This document shows, in pieces, positions 8,424 to 17,569 of a stretch of 40,677 nucleotides of DNA. Source of the DNA: Bacteroidota bacterium (GTDB taxonomy: Bacteria > Bacteroidota > Bacteroidia > Cytophagales > Cyclobacteriaceae); NCBI GenBank assembly GCA_027593175.1, contig JAQCJI010000016.1, forward strand, positions 1-40,677. The letters run 5' to 3'. The notes under the pieces are model-generated. The model was given only the letters and a program-made list of their open reading frames with translations. It was not told the origin of the DNA and ran no database searches. The position numbers and the translations under genes were made by a program. Numbering within the stretch: the stretch's first letter is position 1; every line of letters begins with the position of its first letter.

Positions 8424-9008
8424 TTAGATGGCAGCTACCAATTTCACATTTAGCTTTACCTCATCGTAGATCATTTTGTCTGCAAGGTTTTCGAAGTAGC
8501 TACCAGAACGGAATTTGATTTCGAATTTGGTACGGTCAAAGGTAATCTGTCCAGTTGCAGTCACTTTTTTGCCGGCTACGGCTACCTTGGCAGGAAAAGA
8601 GATTTTCTGCGTGATGCCCTTGATGGTAAGGTTGCCCGTAATAGTATAGTCTTTTCCATTGTTAGACTTGGCTTCGGTGATTTTGAAGGTGGAGGTATTG
8701 AATTTTCCGACAGAAAAAAAGTCATCTGACTTCAAGTGCACAGTCAGCTTGCCCTTTGATTCAGCATCGGTAAGGTCCTCTACGGTCAAGTTGACCATAT
8801 CCATATCGAAGGATCCGCCAGTAATTTTACCTCCAGAGACATCCAAGGTCGCATTTTTCATAGGAACATAACCCCAGTGGGTGCCGGTCACTTTGGAGGC
8901 TTCCCAGCGAATTTGGCTTTCTGCTTTGTTGACTGTGGCAGGAGCAACAAGTTCTGCTGCGGCAAAAAAGGCACTTAGTCCGAGGACTAGTGTGGTAATT
9001 AATTTCAT
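8424..9008 (-). CDS. YceI-family periplasmic lipid-binding-like protein
   Basis: The protein has 194 residues with a signal peptide (about 1-18, MKLITTLVLGLSAFFAAA). The mature part has the YceI pattern: an N-terminal SQIRWEASKVTGTHWG segment, a central GSFDMDMVNLTVEDL, GNLTIKGITQKISFPAKV, and FDRTKFEIKFRSGSYF near the C-terminus. YceI proteins form an extended lipocalin-like barrel that binds isoprenoid or amphiphilic molecules; several are stress-induced. It is a single-gene unit with its own terminator, and its upstream neighbour is a divergent peptidase. No catalytic function is expected. Family is certain; the ligand is not known. Confidence 0.94.
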   Translation of the reverse strand: MKLITTLVLGLSAFFAAAELVAPATVNKAESQIRWEASKVTGTHWGYVPMKNATLDVSGGKITGGSFDMDMVNLTVEDLTDAESKGKLTVHLKSDDFFSVGKFNTSTFKITEAKSNNGKDYTITGNLTIKGITQKISFPAKVAVAGKKVTATGQITFDRTKFEIKFRSGSYFENLADKMIYDEVKLNVKLVAAI

Positions 9009-9192
9009 GAGTAGGTAGTTAAATGATTTGAAAATAAGTTTTGATTCTGTAGCCTAAATACGAAGGCAACTGGTTTAACGAATTTTCAAAAAAAAAGTTC
9101 TTAAAAAAAACAGCTTAGATTCGTAAATCATTTTTATTCTGGTGCTGCTTTTTACCGTAACTTATTGAGCGTGTTTTAAAATCACCCTTTCT

Positions 9193-10557
9193 ATGAAAAA
9201 ATTCTTCTTCTTCCTCTTCTTTTTGCCCCTGCTTGCCTTGGGGCAAAGTCACGAATCTCGATTAAAAACAATTTACGACACCGAACTTTCCTCAGGGCAT
9301 ACCTATGACAACTTGCGCTACCTCTGCAAGGAGATTGGCAATCGTTTATCGGGATCTCCAGGTGCTGCTGCCGCAGTAGAGTGGACCAAGCAATTGATGG
9401 AAAGTTATGGTTTCGACACCGTTTACTTGCAACCCGTGATGGTACCCCACTGGGAGCGTGGAGGTACCGATGTGGTACGGGTAGTGAATTCAAAAAAACA
9501 AGGAACTGTAGAATTAGCCAGTTTGGCATTAGGAAATACCCAAGGTACTGGATCAAAGGGCTTGCTTGGGCAGGTGGTGGAGGTGAAGGGTCTGGCTGCA
9601 TTGCAAGCCCTGGGGAGCCAAGTGAAGGGAAAGATTGTCTTCTTCAATGGCCCCATGGATCCCACCAAGGTGGATGCTTTTGAAGCCTATTCAGGGGCAG
9701 TGGGGCAGCGCAGTTCGGGTGCTGCAGAGGCTGCCAAGTACGGAGCCATTGCCACTGTGGTGCGGTCCATGAACAATCGAGTGGATGGTTTTGCACATAC
9801 GGGAAATCAGCGCTATACTTCTAATGCAACCGCTATTCCAGCTTTGGCCATCAGTACCAAGGATGCGGAGCTGCTCAGTAGCCTGCTTGCCGATCAATCT
9901 GATCTGCAGCTGTATTTGGAATCACATGGCGAGATGAAAACTGAAAAGCTTTCTTATAATGTCATCGGGGAACTTAGAGGCACCGAAAAGCCAGAGGAGA
10001 TCATTGCTGTAGGTGGCCACCTCGATTCTTGGGATGTAGGTGAGGGAGCACATGACGATGGGGCTGGATGCATGCAGGGAATTGAAGTATTGCGTTTGTA
10101 CAAGCAGTTGGGATGGAAGCCCAAGCGCACCTTACGCGCAGTGATGTGGATGAATGAGGAAAATGGCCTTCGTGGGGGCCAGGAATATGCACGTGTGGCG
10201 AAGGAAAAAGGGGAGAAGCACATTGCGGCCATTGAATCCGATTCAGGTGGATTTTTACCTATCGGATTTTCTTCTACGGGAACTGCTGAGCAGCGTGGTA
10301 AAATCGCTTCTTGGGCTGAGCTACTTCGGCCTTACCAGTTGTGTAGCCTTCAAAAACCAGGTGGTGGGGCAGACATTGGTCCCCTTCGAGATCAAGGGAC
10401 CCTCCTGATTGGATTGCTGCCAGATTCCCAAAAATACTTTATCTACCACCACACTGAGGCAGATGTGTTTGAGGCGGTGGATAAGCGGGAACTGGAATTG
10501 GGAGCAGCGGGAATGGCTGCATTGGTGTATCTACTTGACCAAGAAGGCATTCAGTGA
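9193..10557 (+). CDS. M28-family zinc peptidase with protease-associated domain, exported
   Basis: The 454-residue protein starts with a strong signal peptide (MKKFFFFLFFLPLLALGQ). An M28 aminopeptidase/carboxypeptidase-Q fold follows, interrupted by a protease-associated (PA) domain at about residues 125-235. Zinc ligands are visible: H276 and D278 in GGHLDSW, D288 or D289 in AHDDGAG, and the glutamate pair E322-E323 in MNEENG. A late histidine is probably in YHHTEADV near the C-terminus. The enzyme should trim amino acids or dipeptides in the periplasm or outside the cell. It is a single gene; the divergent neighbour is YceI, and a long AT-rich gap follows. I see no sorting domain at the C-terminus. 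Confidence 0.93.
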   Translation: MKKFFFFLFFLPLLALGQSHESRLKTIYDTELSSGHTYDNLRYLCKEIGNRLSGSPGAAAAVEWTKQLMESYGFDTVYLQPVMVPHWERGGTDVVRVVNSKKQGTVELASLALGNTQGTGSKGLLGQVVEVKGLAALQALGSQVKGKIVFFNGPMDPTKVDAFEAYSGAVGQRSSGAAEAAKYGAIATVVRSMNNRVDGFAHTGNQRYTSNATAIPALAISTKDAELLSSLLADQSDLQLYLESHGEMKTEKLSYNVIGELRGTEKPEEIIAVGGHLDSWDVGEGAHDDGAGCMQGIEVLRLYKQLGWKPKRTLRAVMWMNEENGLRGGQEYARVAKEKGEKHIAAIESDSGGFLPIGFSSTGTAEQRGKIASWAELLRPYQLCSLQKPGGGADIGPLRDQGTLLIGLLPDSQKYFIYHHTEADVFEAVDKRELELGAAGMAALVYLLDQEGIQ

Positions 10558-10899
10558 TTCAGGATTGATTAGTAAAATATCCTCCAGTGGATTCTCTTTT
10601 TTAAAAAAAAGTCTTTTCTAAACTAATTTTCTCAGCAGATGTCAATATCCATTGATTATCAATTGATTAATTAAATGCAAATTCTAAAAATAGAGGGTAA
10701 AGAAAATTTTCTTTCGTTTGGAGGCCTTTTCAACGAGTTCCATTCGTGTAAAAATTACCTCCATTTTGGTTTAAATGACCTGTTCACTAAAAAAAGTTAA
10801 AACAGCTACTTGCTTTTTGAATTTAAAAAATGATAACTTTAAAACTCGATTTATTCTAGAAACCATTTAACCTTAATCCAAGTCATTTAAAAAAAAACT
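10558..10899. other. 342-base AT-rich intergenic region, probable promoter region of the ExbB cluster
   Basis: No credible gene is present on either strand. The best promoter-like match is TTG at 10810-10812 and TAACTTTA at 10834-10841, one mismatch from the -7 consensus, with 21 bases between them. It would leave a leader of about 55 bases before the exbB start. No GC-rich hairpin follows the peptidase stop, so its termination site is unclear. Confidence 0.35.
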
Positions 10900-11706
10900 A
10901 TGAGAAAGTTCATCGCTTTGTTCATGCTAGCAGGTATCCTATTCGTTCCTGTTTTCGCTAACGCTCAAGATGCACCTGCTGCTGCAGCTGCTACAGAAGC
11001 AACACCTGCAGCAGAAGAGACTGCTGCGTCACCAACCGTAGTTGACGATGAAATCGTCGCAGAGGAGCAGAGCTTCCACCAAGTAATCAAGGAGAAATTT
11101 ATCGAGGGTGATCCTTTGTATATGACTCCGGTATTGATTTGTTTGATTTTAGGTCTTGCAATCGCCTTGGAGAGAATTATCACTTTGAATCTTGCTACTG
11201 TAAATACCAAGAAGCTCCTTGCTAAAATTGAAGATTCACTTTCTTCAGGAGGAGTTGAGGCTGCAAAAGAAGTAACTCGAAGCACAAAAGGACCAGTAGC
11301 TTCTATCTTCACGCAAGGTTTGATGAGACACTCTGAGGGAATTGAAATGGTTGAGAAGTCAATCGTTGCTTACGGATCTGTTGAAATGGGTCGTTTGGAG
11401 AAAGGTCTAGTTTGGATCTCTCTATTCATCTCTCTTGCTCCTATGTTGGGCTTTATGGGTACGGTAATTGGTATGATTGGTGCCTTTGACTCTATCGAAG
11501 CAGCAGGTGATATCTCTCCTTCTCTAGTAGCTGGTGGTATTAAAATCGCTCTTTTGACAACTGTTGCTGGTTTGATCGTTGCGATTATCCTTCAACTGTT
11601 CTACAACTATCTTGTGTCTAAGATCGATTCATTGGTAAACGACATGGAAGACGCTTCTATCTCTTTGGTAGATGTGTTGGTAAAGCACAAAATGACAGGC
11701 AAGTAA
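10900..11706 (+). CDS. exbB: MotA/TolQ/ExbB proton channel protein
   Basis: The 268-residue protein has an N-terminal signal-like segment (MRKFIALFMLAGILFVPVFANAQ) and an Ala/Glu-rich periplasmic stretch to about residue 60. The channel part has three membrane helices: about 75-95 (LICLILGLAIALERI), 168-193 (WISLFISLAPMLGFMGTVIGM, the family signature) and 210-235 (IKIALLTTVAGLIVAIIL). ExbB pentamers with ExbD use proton flow to energise TonB-dependent outer-membrane transport; related proteins drive other envelope machines. Codon use (frequent GCT, GGT, CGT) suggests high expression. It heads a four-gene cluster with a small membrane protein and two ExbD genes. The symbol is by family; this specific copy might serve a non-TonB process. 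Confidence 0.92.
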   Translation: MRKFIALFMLAGILFVPVFANAQDAPAAAAATEATPAAEETAASPTVVDDEIVAEEQSFHQVIKEKFIEGDPLYMTPVLICLILGLAIALERIITLNLATVNTKKLLAKIEDSLSSGGVEAAKEVTRSTKGPVASIFTQGLMRHSEGIEMVEKSIVAYGSVEMGRLEKGLVWISLFISLAPMLGFMGTVIGMIGAFDSIEAAGDISPSLVAGGIKIALLTTVAGLIVAIILQLFYNYLVSKIDSLVNDMEDASISLVDVLVKHKMTGK

Positions 11707-11762
11707 ATCTTCGCCTTCAATTTGTTCAAAATCAAATTCTTACATCCTAAAGATTCGAAATC

Positions 11763-12092
11763 ATGGATTATGCTAATATTATTCTCTATGTGAGCTATGC
11801 TCTTGTAGTAGTTGGGACGGGCCTATCGGTGCTGCTCCCATTGATCAAGTCTCTTGATGACCCAAAAGGGCTTATGAAGTCAGGGCTTGGTATTGTTGGA
11901 ATTGTTGTGATATTCTTTATTTGCTACTCCATCTCTTCCAACGAGGTATTGCCCAAGTTCGAGGGTGAGCCTTTCAACTTGACGCCAGCAACTTCTCAAA
12001 TGGTGGGAGGTCTTATGTTTACTACCTACCTACTTATAATTGTTGCTTTGGCAGGCATTTTACTTACTGAGGTAAATAAAGCAATCAAATAA
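11763..12092 (+). CDS. Small three-helix membrane protein within the ExbB/ExbD cluster
   Basis: This 109-residue protein is not one I can name. It has three predicted membrane helices: about residues 4-27 (IILYVSYALVVVGTGLSVLL), 41-58 (GLGIVGIVVIFFICYSIS) and 83-104 (MFTTYLLIIVALAGILLTEV). Between helices 2 and 3 a short loop (NEVLPKFEGEPFNL) probably faces the periplasm. It lies 56 bases after exbB and ends 2 bases before the first ExbD gene, so it is translated as part of the operon. I recall similar small proteins between ExbB and ExbD genes in Bacteroidota, so it is probably a conserved accessory part of the motor complex (inference). Confidence 0.85.
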   Translation: MDYANIILYVSYALVVVGTGLSVLLPLIKSLDDPKGLMKSGLGIVGIVVIFFICYSISSNEVLPKFEGEPFNLTPATSQMVGGLMFTTYLLIIVALAGILLTEVNKAIK

Positions 12093-12094
12093 TC

Positions 12095-12730
12095 ATGGCT
12101 AGAAGCAATAGTAGAGGGAGTCAAGAAGTAAATGCAGGATCAATGGCGGATATCGCCTTCCTACTGCTGATCTTCTTCCTTGTGACCACTACCATCGCTT
12201 CGGACAAAGGTATTTTGAATATTCTTCCTCCGAAGCAGGATCCTAATGTACCACCACCTGATATCAAGAAAAACGAAAGAAATATCTTCAACGTCTTGAT
12301 TAATGCCAACAACGACTTGTTGGTAGAAGGTGATTACAGAAGGTCAGCAGAAGGTCTTGATCAAGACTTCAAAGCATTCATCATGAACTTTGGAGCTCCT
12401 GATGAAGAAGCAGCAGCCTTGTACAACTCTCTTCCAGCATCGTTGCAGGCGCAAGCCCAACGAAAAGCGGATTCATCCGATGATCCAGGGGAAGCTGTAA
12501 TCTCCATCAAAACCAACCGTGGTACTAGCTACGAGGTGTTTTTGGAAGTGTTTGACTTGGCTAAAAAAGCTTACTTTGATATCTACGCTGAAAGAGTTGG
12601 TTTAGCTTCCGGAGAATATCGCACGCTGAAAGGCGACAATGAGGCGACCAGAGCAATCTTGGGTAAAAGTAAGGAAGGTATCCCAATGGCGATATCTATT
12701 GCAGAACCAGATAAAATAGGAGGTAATTAA
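12095..12730 (+). CDS. exbD: ExbD/TolR-family biopolymer transport protein (first copy)
   Basis: The 211-residue protein has the ExbD layout: a short cytoplasmic N-terminus, one membrane helix at about 16-37 (SMADIAFLLLIFFLVTTTIA) containing the functionally key aspartate (D19), and a periplasmic domain. The domain is longer than the usual 130-150 residues of ExbD because of an insert around residues 80-130 (alanine- and glutamine-rich). This version with an insert is what I expect of Bacteroidota ExbD paralogues. It sits 2 bases after the small membrane protein and 1 base before the second ExbD gene, so the three are tightly coupled. It should pair with the upstream ExbB and the second ExbD in one proton-driven complex. 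Confidence 0.92.
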   Translation: MARSNSRGSQEVNAGSMADIAFLLLIFFLVTTTIASDKGILNILPPKQDPNVPPPDIKKNERNIFNVLINANNDLLVEGDYRRSAEGLDQDFKAFIMNFGAPDEEAAALYNSLPASLQAQAQRKADSSDDPGEAVISIKTNRGTSYEVFLEVFDLAKKAYFDIYAERVGLASGEYRTLKGDNEATRAILGKSKEGIPMAISIAEPDKIGGN

Positions 12731-12731
12731 T

Positions 12732-13190
12732 ATGGCAAAGTTTAAGAAAAAAGTCAAAACAGGGGAAAGCATTCCTACTTCAGCCTTGCCGGATATCATC
12801 TTTATGCTCCTATTCTTCTTCATGGTAACTACTGTTTTGAGAGAGCAGGATATTTTGGTGGACCAGAAGATTCCTCAAGCTACGCAGTTGCAAAAGCTTC
12901 AGAAGAAGACTTTAATCTCTTATATCTACATTGGTAAGCCTAAGAATACTGGGCTTTACGGTTCTGAGCCTAGAGTGCAAGCAAATGACGTATTGATTGG
13001 ATCCCCTGAAATTGTTCAGTGGGTCAACCAGGAGCGTGATAAGTTGCCTGAAGCAGACCGTGGATTCATTACCATTTCTATGAAAGTAGACAAAGAAGTG
13101 AAAATGGGTCCTATCTCTGATGTGCAAACAGAACTACGAAATGCCGATGCACGCCGTGTTTTGTATGCGTCCACAGGGAAGGTTAACTAA
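12732..13190 (+). CDS. exbD: ExbD/TolR-family biopolymer transport protein (second copy)
   Basis: This 152-residue ExbD has a membrane helix at about 17-36 (ALPDIIFMLLFFFMVTTVL) with the conserved aspartate (D20), followed by a periplasmic domain of normal length. The start lies 1 base after the previous stop. Having two different ExbD genes in series after ExbB is common in Bacteroidota and suggests a heteromeric ExbD dimer or two alternative partners. A strong terminator follows at 13217-13247, which ends the operon. No tonB gene is adjacent. Confidence 0.92.
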   Translation: MAKFKKKVKTGESIPTSALPDIIFMLLFFFMVTTVLREQDILVDQKIPQATQLQKLQKKTLISYIYIGKPKNTGLYGSEPRVQANDVLIGSPEIVQWVNQERDKLPEADRGFITISMKVDKEVKMGPISDVQTELRNADARRVLYASTGKVN

Positions 13191-13216
13191 GATTAATTTT
13201 CTTTATCTGTATATTG

Positions 13217-13247
13217 AAAGCCATTCGCAATGCGGATGGCTTTTTTT
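13217..13247 (+). terminator. Terminator of the ExbB/ExbD operon
   Basis: A 10-bp stem (AGCCATTCGC / GCGGATGGCT, one G-T pair, loop AAT) is followed by seven T. It lies in front of the MFS gene start at 13260, which argues against the longer reading frame beginning at 13230. Confidence 0.85.
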
Positions 13248-13259
13248 ATTCCAATTCTT

Positions 13260-14576
13260 ATGAAAATACAGCCTGCCTCCAATAAAAAAGTTCAACGTGC
13301 ATGGGTCATGTACGATTGGGCAAATTCGGTATACAGTCTGGTAATCACTTCTACAATATTCCCAGTGTATTACGATACTGTTACTCAAGCTGTAGATGGC
13401 TCCGATAAGGTTTCATTCTTTGGTTGGGAAGTTATCAATACTGTTCTATATTCCTATTCGATCTCATTTTCATTCCTAGTGATTGCCTTGCTCGCTCCAC
13501 TGCTCTCAGGCATTGCAGATGCTGCAGGGAATAAATTGAATTTCATGAAGTTCTTCGTATACCTAGGATCATTATCTTGTATTTCTTTATTCTTTTTTAC
13601 GGGGGAAAACCTAGAGTTTGGAATAATTTGTAGCGTTTTAGCAAGTATTGGGTTCTCAGGTAGCATCGTATTTTACAATTCTTACTTACCTGAAATAGCC
13701 AAAGAAGAAGAATTTGACTTGCTTAGTGCCAAAGGTTTTGCGTTAGGCTACATCGGCAGTGTAATCCTCTTGGTTTTTAACTTAGTGATAATACAGTATC
13801 CCGAATGGTTTGGAATGCCTACTGGAAGCTTTGCACCTCGCTTTTCTTTCTTAGTTACCGGTATCTGGTGGATTGGCTTTGCACAGATTCCTTTTCGGAT
13901 TCTACCTAATAATCCCTATCAAAAGTCCATTACCAATGGATATTTATGGAAAGGATATCGTGAGGTAAAGGCTGTGTTTAGGGAGCTTCGTGACCTACCC
14001 GTAGCGAATCGATTTTTAGCTTCTTTTTTCTTTTATTCCATGGGCGTACAAACGGTCATGTATTTGGCAGCTTCTTTTGGAGCTAAGGAGTTAGGCTTGC
14101 CCGGCGATCAGTTGATCTTAACGGTACTAATTATTCAATTTGTAGCCATTGGAGGAAGCTACTTTTTTGCTTTTGTCTCTCGGAAGGTTGGAAATAAAAC
14201 AAGCTTGATGATCATGGTGCTGATATGGATGGGAATCTGCGTTGCTGCCTATTTTGTTTATTCGGTCTATGAGTTTTATTCCTTGGCATTTGTAGTAGGT
14301 CTAGTGATGGGAGGCATTCAGTCCCTTTCTCGGTCTACCTATGCCAAACTGATTCCAACTACAACCACAGACAATGCTTCTTTTTTCAGTTTTTTTGACC
14401 TGACAGAAAAAACCGCTGTTGTCCTAGGAACCTTTACCTACGGTGCTATCGAACAGTTGACTGGAAGCATGCGAAATTCTGCCTTATTTCTCGTGATTTT
14501 CTTTGTGCTTGGAATCATCTTTTTGAGGAGGTTGAATCTTTCCAAAAGGCAAGTTATTTCTTCTCTTACCCATTGA
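13260..14576 (+). CDS. MFS transporter, UMF1 / Atg22-like family
   Basis: Start ATG 13260 is chosen because the upstream start at 13230 lies inside the operon terminator; the protein then has 438 residues. The N-terminal signature QRAWVMYDWANSVYS is the hallmark of the UMF1 branch of the major facilitator superfamily. About 12 membrane helices can be followed, with the large central loop (residues about 205-240, LPNNPYQKSITN) between the two halves and RSTYAKLIPT near 355, another family mark. Related proteins include yeast Atg22, a vacuolar amino acid exporter; bacterial substrates are not established. It stands alone, 13 bases after the terminator, and needs its own promoter there or read-through. 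Confidence 0.9.
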   Translation: MKIQPASNKKVQRAWVMYDWANSVYSLVITSTIFPVYYDTVTQAVDGSDKVSFFGWEVINTVLYSYSISFSFLVIALLAPLLSGIADAAGNKLNFMKFFVYLGSLSCISLFFFTGENLEFGIICSVLASIGFSGSIVFYNSYLPEIAKEEEFDLLSAKGFALGYIGSVILLVFNLVIIQYPEWFGMPTGSFAPRFSFLVTGIWWIGFAQIPFRILPNNPYQKSITNGYLWKGYREVKAVFRELRDLPVANRFLASFFFYSMGVQTVMYLAASFGAKELGLPGDQLILTVLIIQFVAIGGSYFFAFVSRKVGNKTSLMIMVLIWMGICVAAYFVYSVYEFYSLAFVVGLVMGGIQSLSRSTYAKLIPTTTTDNASFFSFFDLTEKTAVVLGTFTYGAIEQLTGSMRNSALFLVIFFVLGIIFLRRLNLSKRQVISSLTH

Positions 14577-14703
14577 TGTTAAGAATTCTTTTGGCTTTAA
14601 GGATTGCCAATATGAATCAAATTCACTTGGATAGGTAGGGGTATTTGAACTATGCCTCTATGGAACCTATTACCCTATAGCTATTTAAATTTTACAATTC
14701 TCA

Positions 14704-15891
14704 ATGAAACAAGAGAAAGCCTTACTCTGGACCTTGGCAGCCATCAACTTTATTCACATCGTGGATTTCATGATCTTGATGCCCCTCGGTCCTCAACTGA
14801 TGCGTTTGTTTGAGATCAGTCCGAGTGAGTTTGGGTTTTTAGTCTCTTCCTACACCTTCAGTGCCGGAGCTTCCAGTTTCTTTGGGGCATTTTTCTTGGA
14901 TCGGTTTGATAGAAAGCAAATTTTGATTTGGGTGTATATCGGTTTTACATTGGGAACTCTGGCCTGTGCCTTGTCGCCAAACTATCCCATTTTACTCTTA
15001 GCCAGAGTGGTTTCTGGGATTTTTGGGGGGCTAACTTCTGCCTTAATCCTTGCGATTATTGGAGATGTGGTGCCGGATGAACGCCGTGGAAGAGCCATGG
15101 GCTTAGTGATGTCTGCCTTTTCCTTCGCTTCGGTGATGGGAGTGCCTTTGGGACTCTTTTTGGCGAGCTTATCCGATTGGCATACGCCTTTCTATATTTT
15201 AGCTGTGTTGTCAATTGTGAGTATGGGAATGATAGTAAAGTTTATCCCATCCATTACTGCTCATGTAAATACTGGGGTGAAGCGCCCCCATCCCTTTGCG
15301 GTAATCAGACGGGTAACGAGTAATCCCAACCAAATGCGAGCCATCACCCTTTCCATCATGATGATGTTGGGCCAATTTATGATCATCCCTTTTTTGAGCC
15401 CTTACAATGTAGCCAATGTTGGTTTTTCTGAGTTTCAGCTCACCTATGTCTACATGGCCGGGGGAGCCTTCACCATGTTTACCTCCCCTTGGGTAGGGAA
15501 GCTGGCGGATACCCATGGGAAACTAAAAATCTTTACGATTTTTATGCTACTCAATCTAATCCCGATCGCGATTATCACCCACCTTGGATTGACTCCTGTG
15601 GGTTTGGTATTGCTCGTGACTACCCTATTTTTTGTAACATCCAACGGGCGCTATGTCCCAGCTGCAGCCTTGATTACTGGCACGGCGCAACCCGAAAATC
15701 GGGGCAGTTTTCTGAGTTTCAATTCCGCTGTGCAGCAGCTTGCAGCGGGCTTTGCTTCTTTGCTTGCAGGCTTTCTAATTGGAGAAAATGAGTTGGGGCA
15801 GCTGACGAATTTCAATTTCGTAGGCTACTTAGCGATTTCCTTCAGTTTACTTTGCATTCCCTTGGCCTGGCGAATCAAGGTGGTTAGCTAA
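14704..15891 (+). CDS. MFS transporter, probable drug/sugar efflux type
   Basis: The 395-residue protein has about 12 membrane helices. Conserved MFS motifs are readable: FFLDRFDRKQ after helix 2 (residues about 62-71, motif A-like) and RVVSGIFGG in helix 4 (about 101-109). The N-terminus FIHIVDFMILMPLGPQL is a common pattern in the AraJ/Bcr-like efflux group in Bacteroidota. It is preceded by a 127-base gap and followed by asnS in convergent orientation. The substrate cannot be determined. It is not closely similar to the MFS gene upstream, so this is not a tandem duplication. Confidence 0.9.
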   Translation: MKQEKALLWTLAAINFIHIVDFMILMPLGPQLMRLFEISPSEFGFLVSSYTFSAGASSFFGAFFLDRFDRKQILIWVYIGFTLGTLACALSPNYPILLLARVVSGIFGGLTSALILAIIGDVVPDERRGRAMGLVMSAFSFASVMGVPLGLFLASLSDWHTPFYILAVLSIVSMGMIVKFIPSITAHVNTGVKRPHPFAVIRRVTSNPNQMRAITLSIMMMLGQFMIIPFLSPYNVANVGFSEFQLTYVYMAGGAFTMFTSPWVGKLADTHGKLKIFTIFMLLNLIPIAIITHLGLTPVGLVLLVTTLFFVTSNGRYVPAAALITGTAQPENRGSFLSFNSAVQQLAAGFASLLAGFLIGENELGQLTNFNFVGYLAISFSLLCIPLAWRIKVVS

Positions 15892-15896
15892 ATAAA

Positions 15897-15930
15897 AATA
15901 CCTCTAAAATATATTTTCTGGAGGGGTCTT
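15897..15930. terminator. Possible bidirectional hairpin between the MFS gene and asnS
   Basis: The segment has CCTC..AAAATATATTTT..GAGG symmetry with a small bulge. It lies between convergent genes and could end transcription from both sides. The T run is poor, so confidence is low. Confidence 0.35.
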
Positions 15931-15946
15931 ATTCGGCTAGGGTTAC

Positions 15947-17398
15947 TTAGAACTCTGCATTTCCAGGTGTTCTTGGGAAAGCGATGACATCGCGGATATT
16001 ACCCATACCGGTGACAAACTGTACCATTCGCTCAAATCCAAGTCCAAAACCGGCATGTGGTGTGGCACCAAATCTTCGGGTATCCAAGTACCACCACAAT
16101 TCTTTTTCTGGGATATGCATTTCGTGCATACGCTGGGTCAACTTATCCAGTCGCTCTTCTCGCTGGGAACCGCCAATGATTTCGCCAATTCCTGGGAAGA
16201 GAATGTCCATGGCTGCTACCGTTTTTCCATCCTCATTTTGACGCATGTAGAAGGCTTTGATATCCTTGGGATAGTCAGTGAGAATGACAGGCTTTTTGAA
16301 ATGCTTTTCGACCAAATAGCGCTCGTGTTCGGACTGCAAGTCGGTACCCCAAGACTCAATGAGGTAGTGGAATTTCTTTTTCTTGTTGTGGTTTGAATTG
16401 CGCAGGATGTCAATTGCTTCGGTATAGGTGAGGCGAACGAAGTCGTTTTCAACCACAAACTTCAGCTTGTTCAGTAAGCCAAGCTCTGCCCGCTGTTCGG
16501 TAGGCTTCGTTTGCTCTTCTTCTGTCGCACGCTGGTCCAAAAAGGCCAGATCTTCCGCGCAGTGCTCCAAGGCATTGCGAATGATGTACTTGAGGAAGTC
16601 TTCGGCCAAGTTCTGGTTATCCTCCGCATCGTAAAATGCCATTTCAGGCTCAATCATCCAAAATTCTGCTAGGTGGCGGTTGGTGTTCGAGTTTTCCGCT
16701 CGGAAGGTAGGTCCAAAGGTGTAGACTTCTGCCAAGGCCATGGCTGCAAGCTCTCCCTCCAGCTGACCAGAAACGGTCAAGTTGGTTTCTCGTTCAAAAA
16801 AGTCCTGGCTGTAGTCGATCTTGCCGTCTTCCGTTTTGGGAGGATTGTTGAGGTTGAGGGTAGTTACTTTGAAAGTTTCCCCTGCACCTTCGGCATCGGA
16901 TGCCGTGATGATGGGGGTATGGATGTAGAAAAAACCTTTCGTATTGAAGTAAGTATGGACTGCATAAGCCAAGGCATGACGAACGCGGAACACAGCACCA
17001 AAGGTGTTGGTTCGCATGCGCAGGTGGGCAATCTCCCGAAGAAATTCTAGGGAGTGCTTTTTAGGCTGCAGGGGATATTTTTCAGGGTCTGATTCGCCCA
17101 AGACTTCAATGTGTGTAGCATTCAGTTCAGAGTGCTGTCCTGCGCCTTGGGAGGCAATCACGGTACCAGTTATTTTTAAGCAGGCACCGGTGCTACATTT
17201 TTTGAGTACTTCTTCGGTAATGACATTGGGGTCGGCCACTACCTGGTAATTGGTAATGATAGATCCATCATTGAGTGCGATGAAGGAAACATTCTTGTTG
17301 CTTCGCTTAGTTCGTACCCAGCCCATAAGGGTGATTTCTTTTCCGATCAGGTCTTGTTCTAGGATGGTCTTGATTTTGACCCGTTTGTTGAATGCCAT
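15947..17398 (-). CDS. asnS: Asparaginyl-tRNA synthetase
   Basis: This is a full-length 483-residue class II synthetase that charges tRNA-Asn with asparagine in the cytoplasm. The N-terminal OB-fold anticodon domain covers about residues 17-105 ([19 protein letters not shown] at 22-40). The catalytic domain includes motif 2 ([19 protein letters not shown] around 228-246) and motif 3 ([15 protein letters not shown] near the C-terminus, about 451-465). The internal insertion rich in E/T/Q (about 290-310) is typical of bacterial AsnRS. It is divergent from rpoN and convergent with the MFS gene. Because a dedicated AsnRS is present, the cell need not rely on tRNA-dependent amidation for asparagine. 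Confidence 0.97.
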   Translation of the reverse strand: MAFNKRVKIKTILEQDLIGKEITLMGWVRTKRSNKNVSFIALNDGSIITNYQVVADPNVITEEVLKKCSTGACLKITGTVIASQGAGQHSELNATHIEVLGESDPEKYPLQPKKHSLEFLREIAHLRMRTNTFGAVFRVRHALAYAVHTYFNTKGFFYIHTPIITASDAEGAGETFKVTTLNLNNPPKTEDGKIDYSQDFFERETNLTVSGQLEGELAAMALAEVYTFGPTFRAENSNTNRHLAEFWMIEPEMAFYDAEDNQNLAEDFLKYIIRNALEHCAEDLAFLDQRATEEEQTKPTEQRAELGLLNKLKFVVENDFVRLTYTEAIDILRNSNHNKKKKFHYLIESWGTDLQSEHERYLVEKHFKKPVILTDYPKDIKAFYMRQNEDGKTVAAMDILFPGIGEIIGGSQREERLDKLTQRMHEMHIPEKELWWYLDTRRFGATPHAGFGLGFERMVQFVTGMGNIRDVIAFPRTPGNAEF

Positions 17399-17499
17399 GC
17401 GTGTTGGGTTAGAGGAAGGCAGAAGCGACCTCTTTGATTTTAGTGGAATGCAAAAAAACGATTAAATCACCTTTTTATCAAAAAATTGACACTTTTTCC

Positions 17500-17507
17500 T
17501 AAATTTG
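17500..17507 (+). promoter_or_regulatory. Candidate -7 element for rpoN
   Basis: TAAATTTG matches the Bacteroidota -7 consensus exactly. The only TTG nearby (17486-17488, TTGAC) is closer than the usual spacing, so the -33 part is not convincing. The rpoN start lies about 63 bases downstream. Confidence 0.3.
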
Positions 17508-17569
17508 AAGATGCAGTTTTCCTCGAAAGTATGCTCTTTTTTCGCAAATAAGTGGTTTGATTCATTTCA

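Noticed and set aside
13230-13259. Longer start for the UMF1-type MFS protein
   Set aside because: It lies within the terminator stem of the ExbB/ExbD operon.
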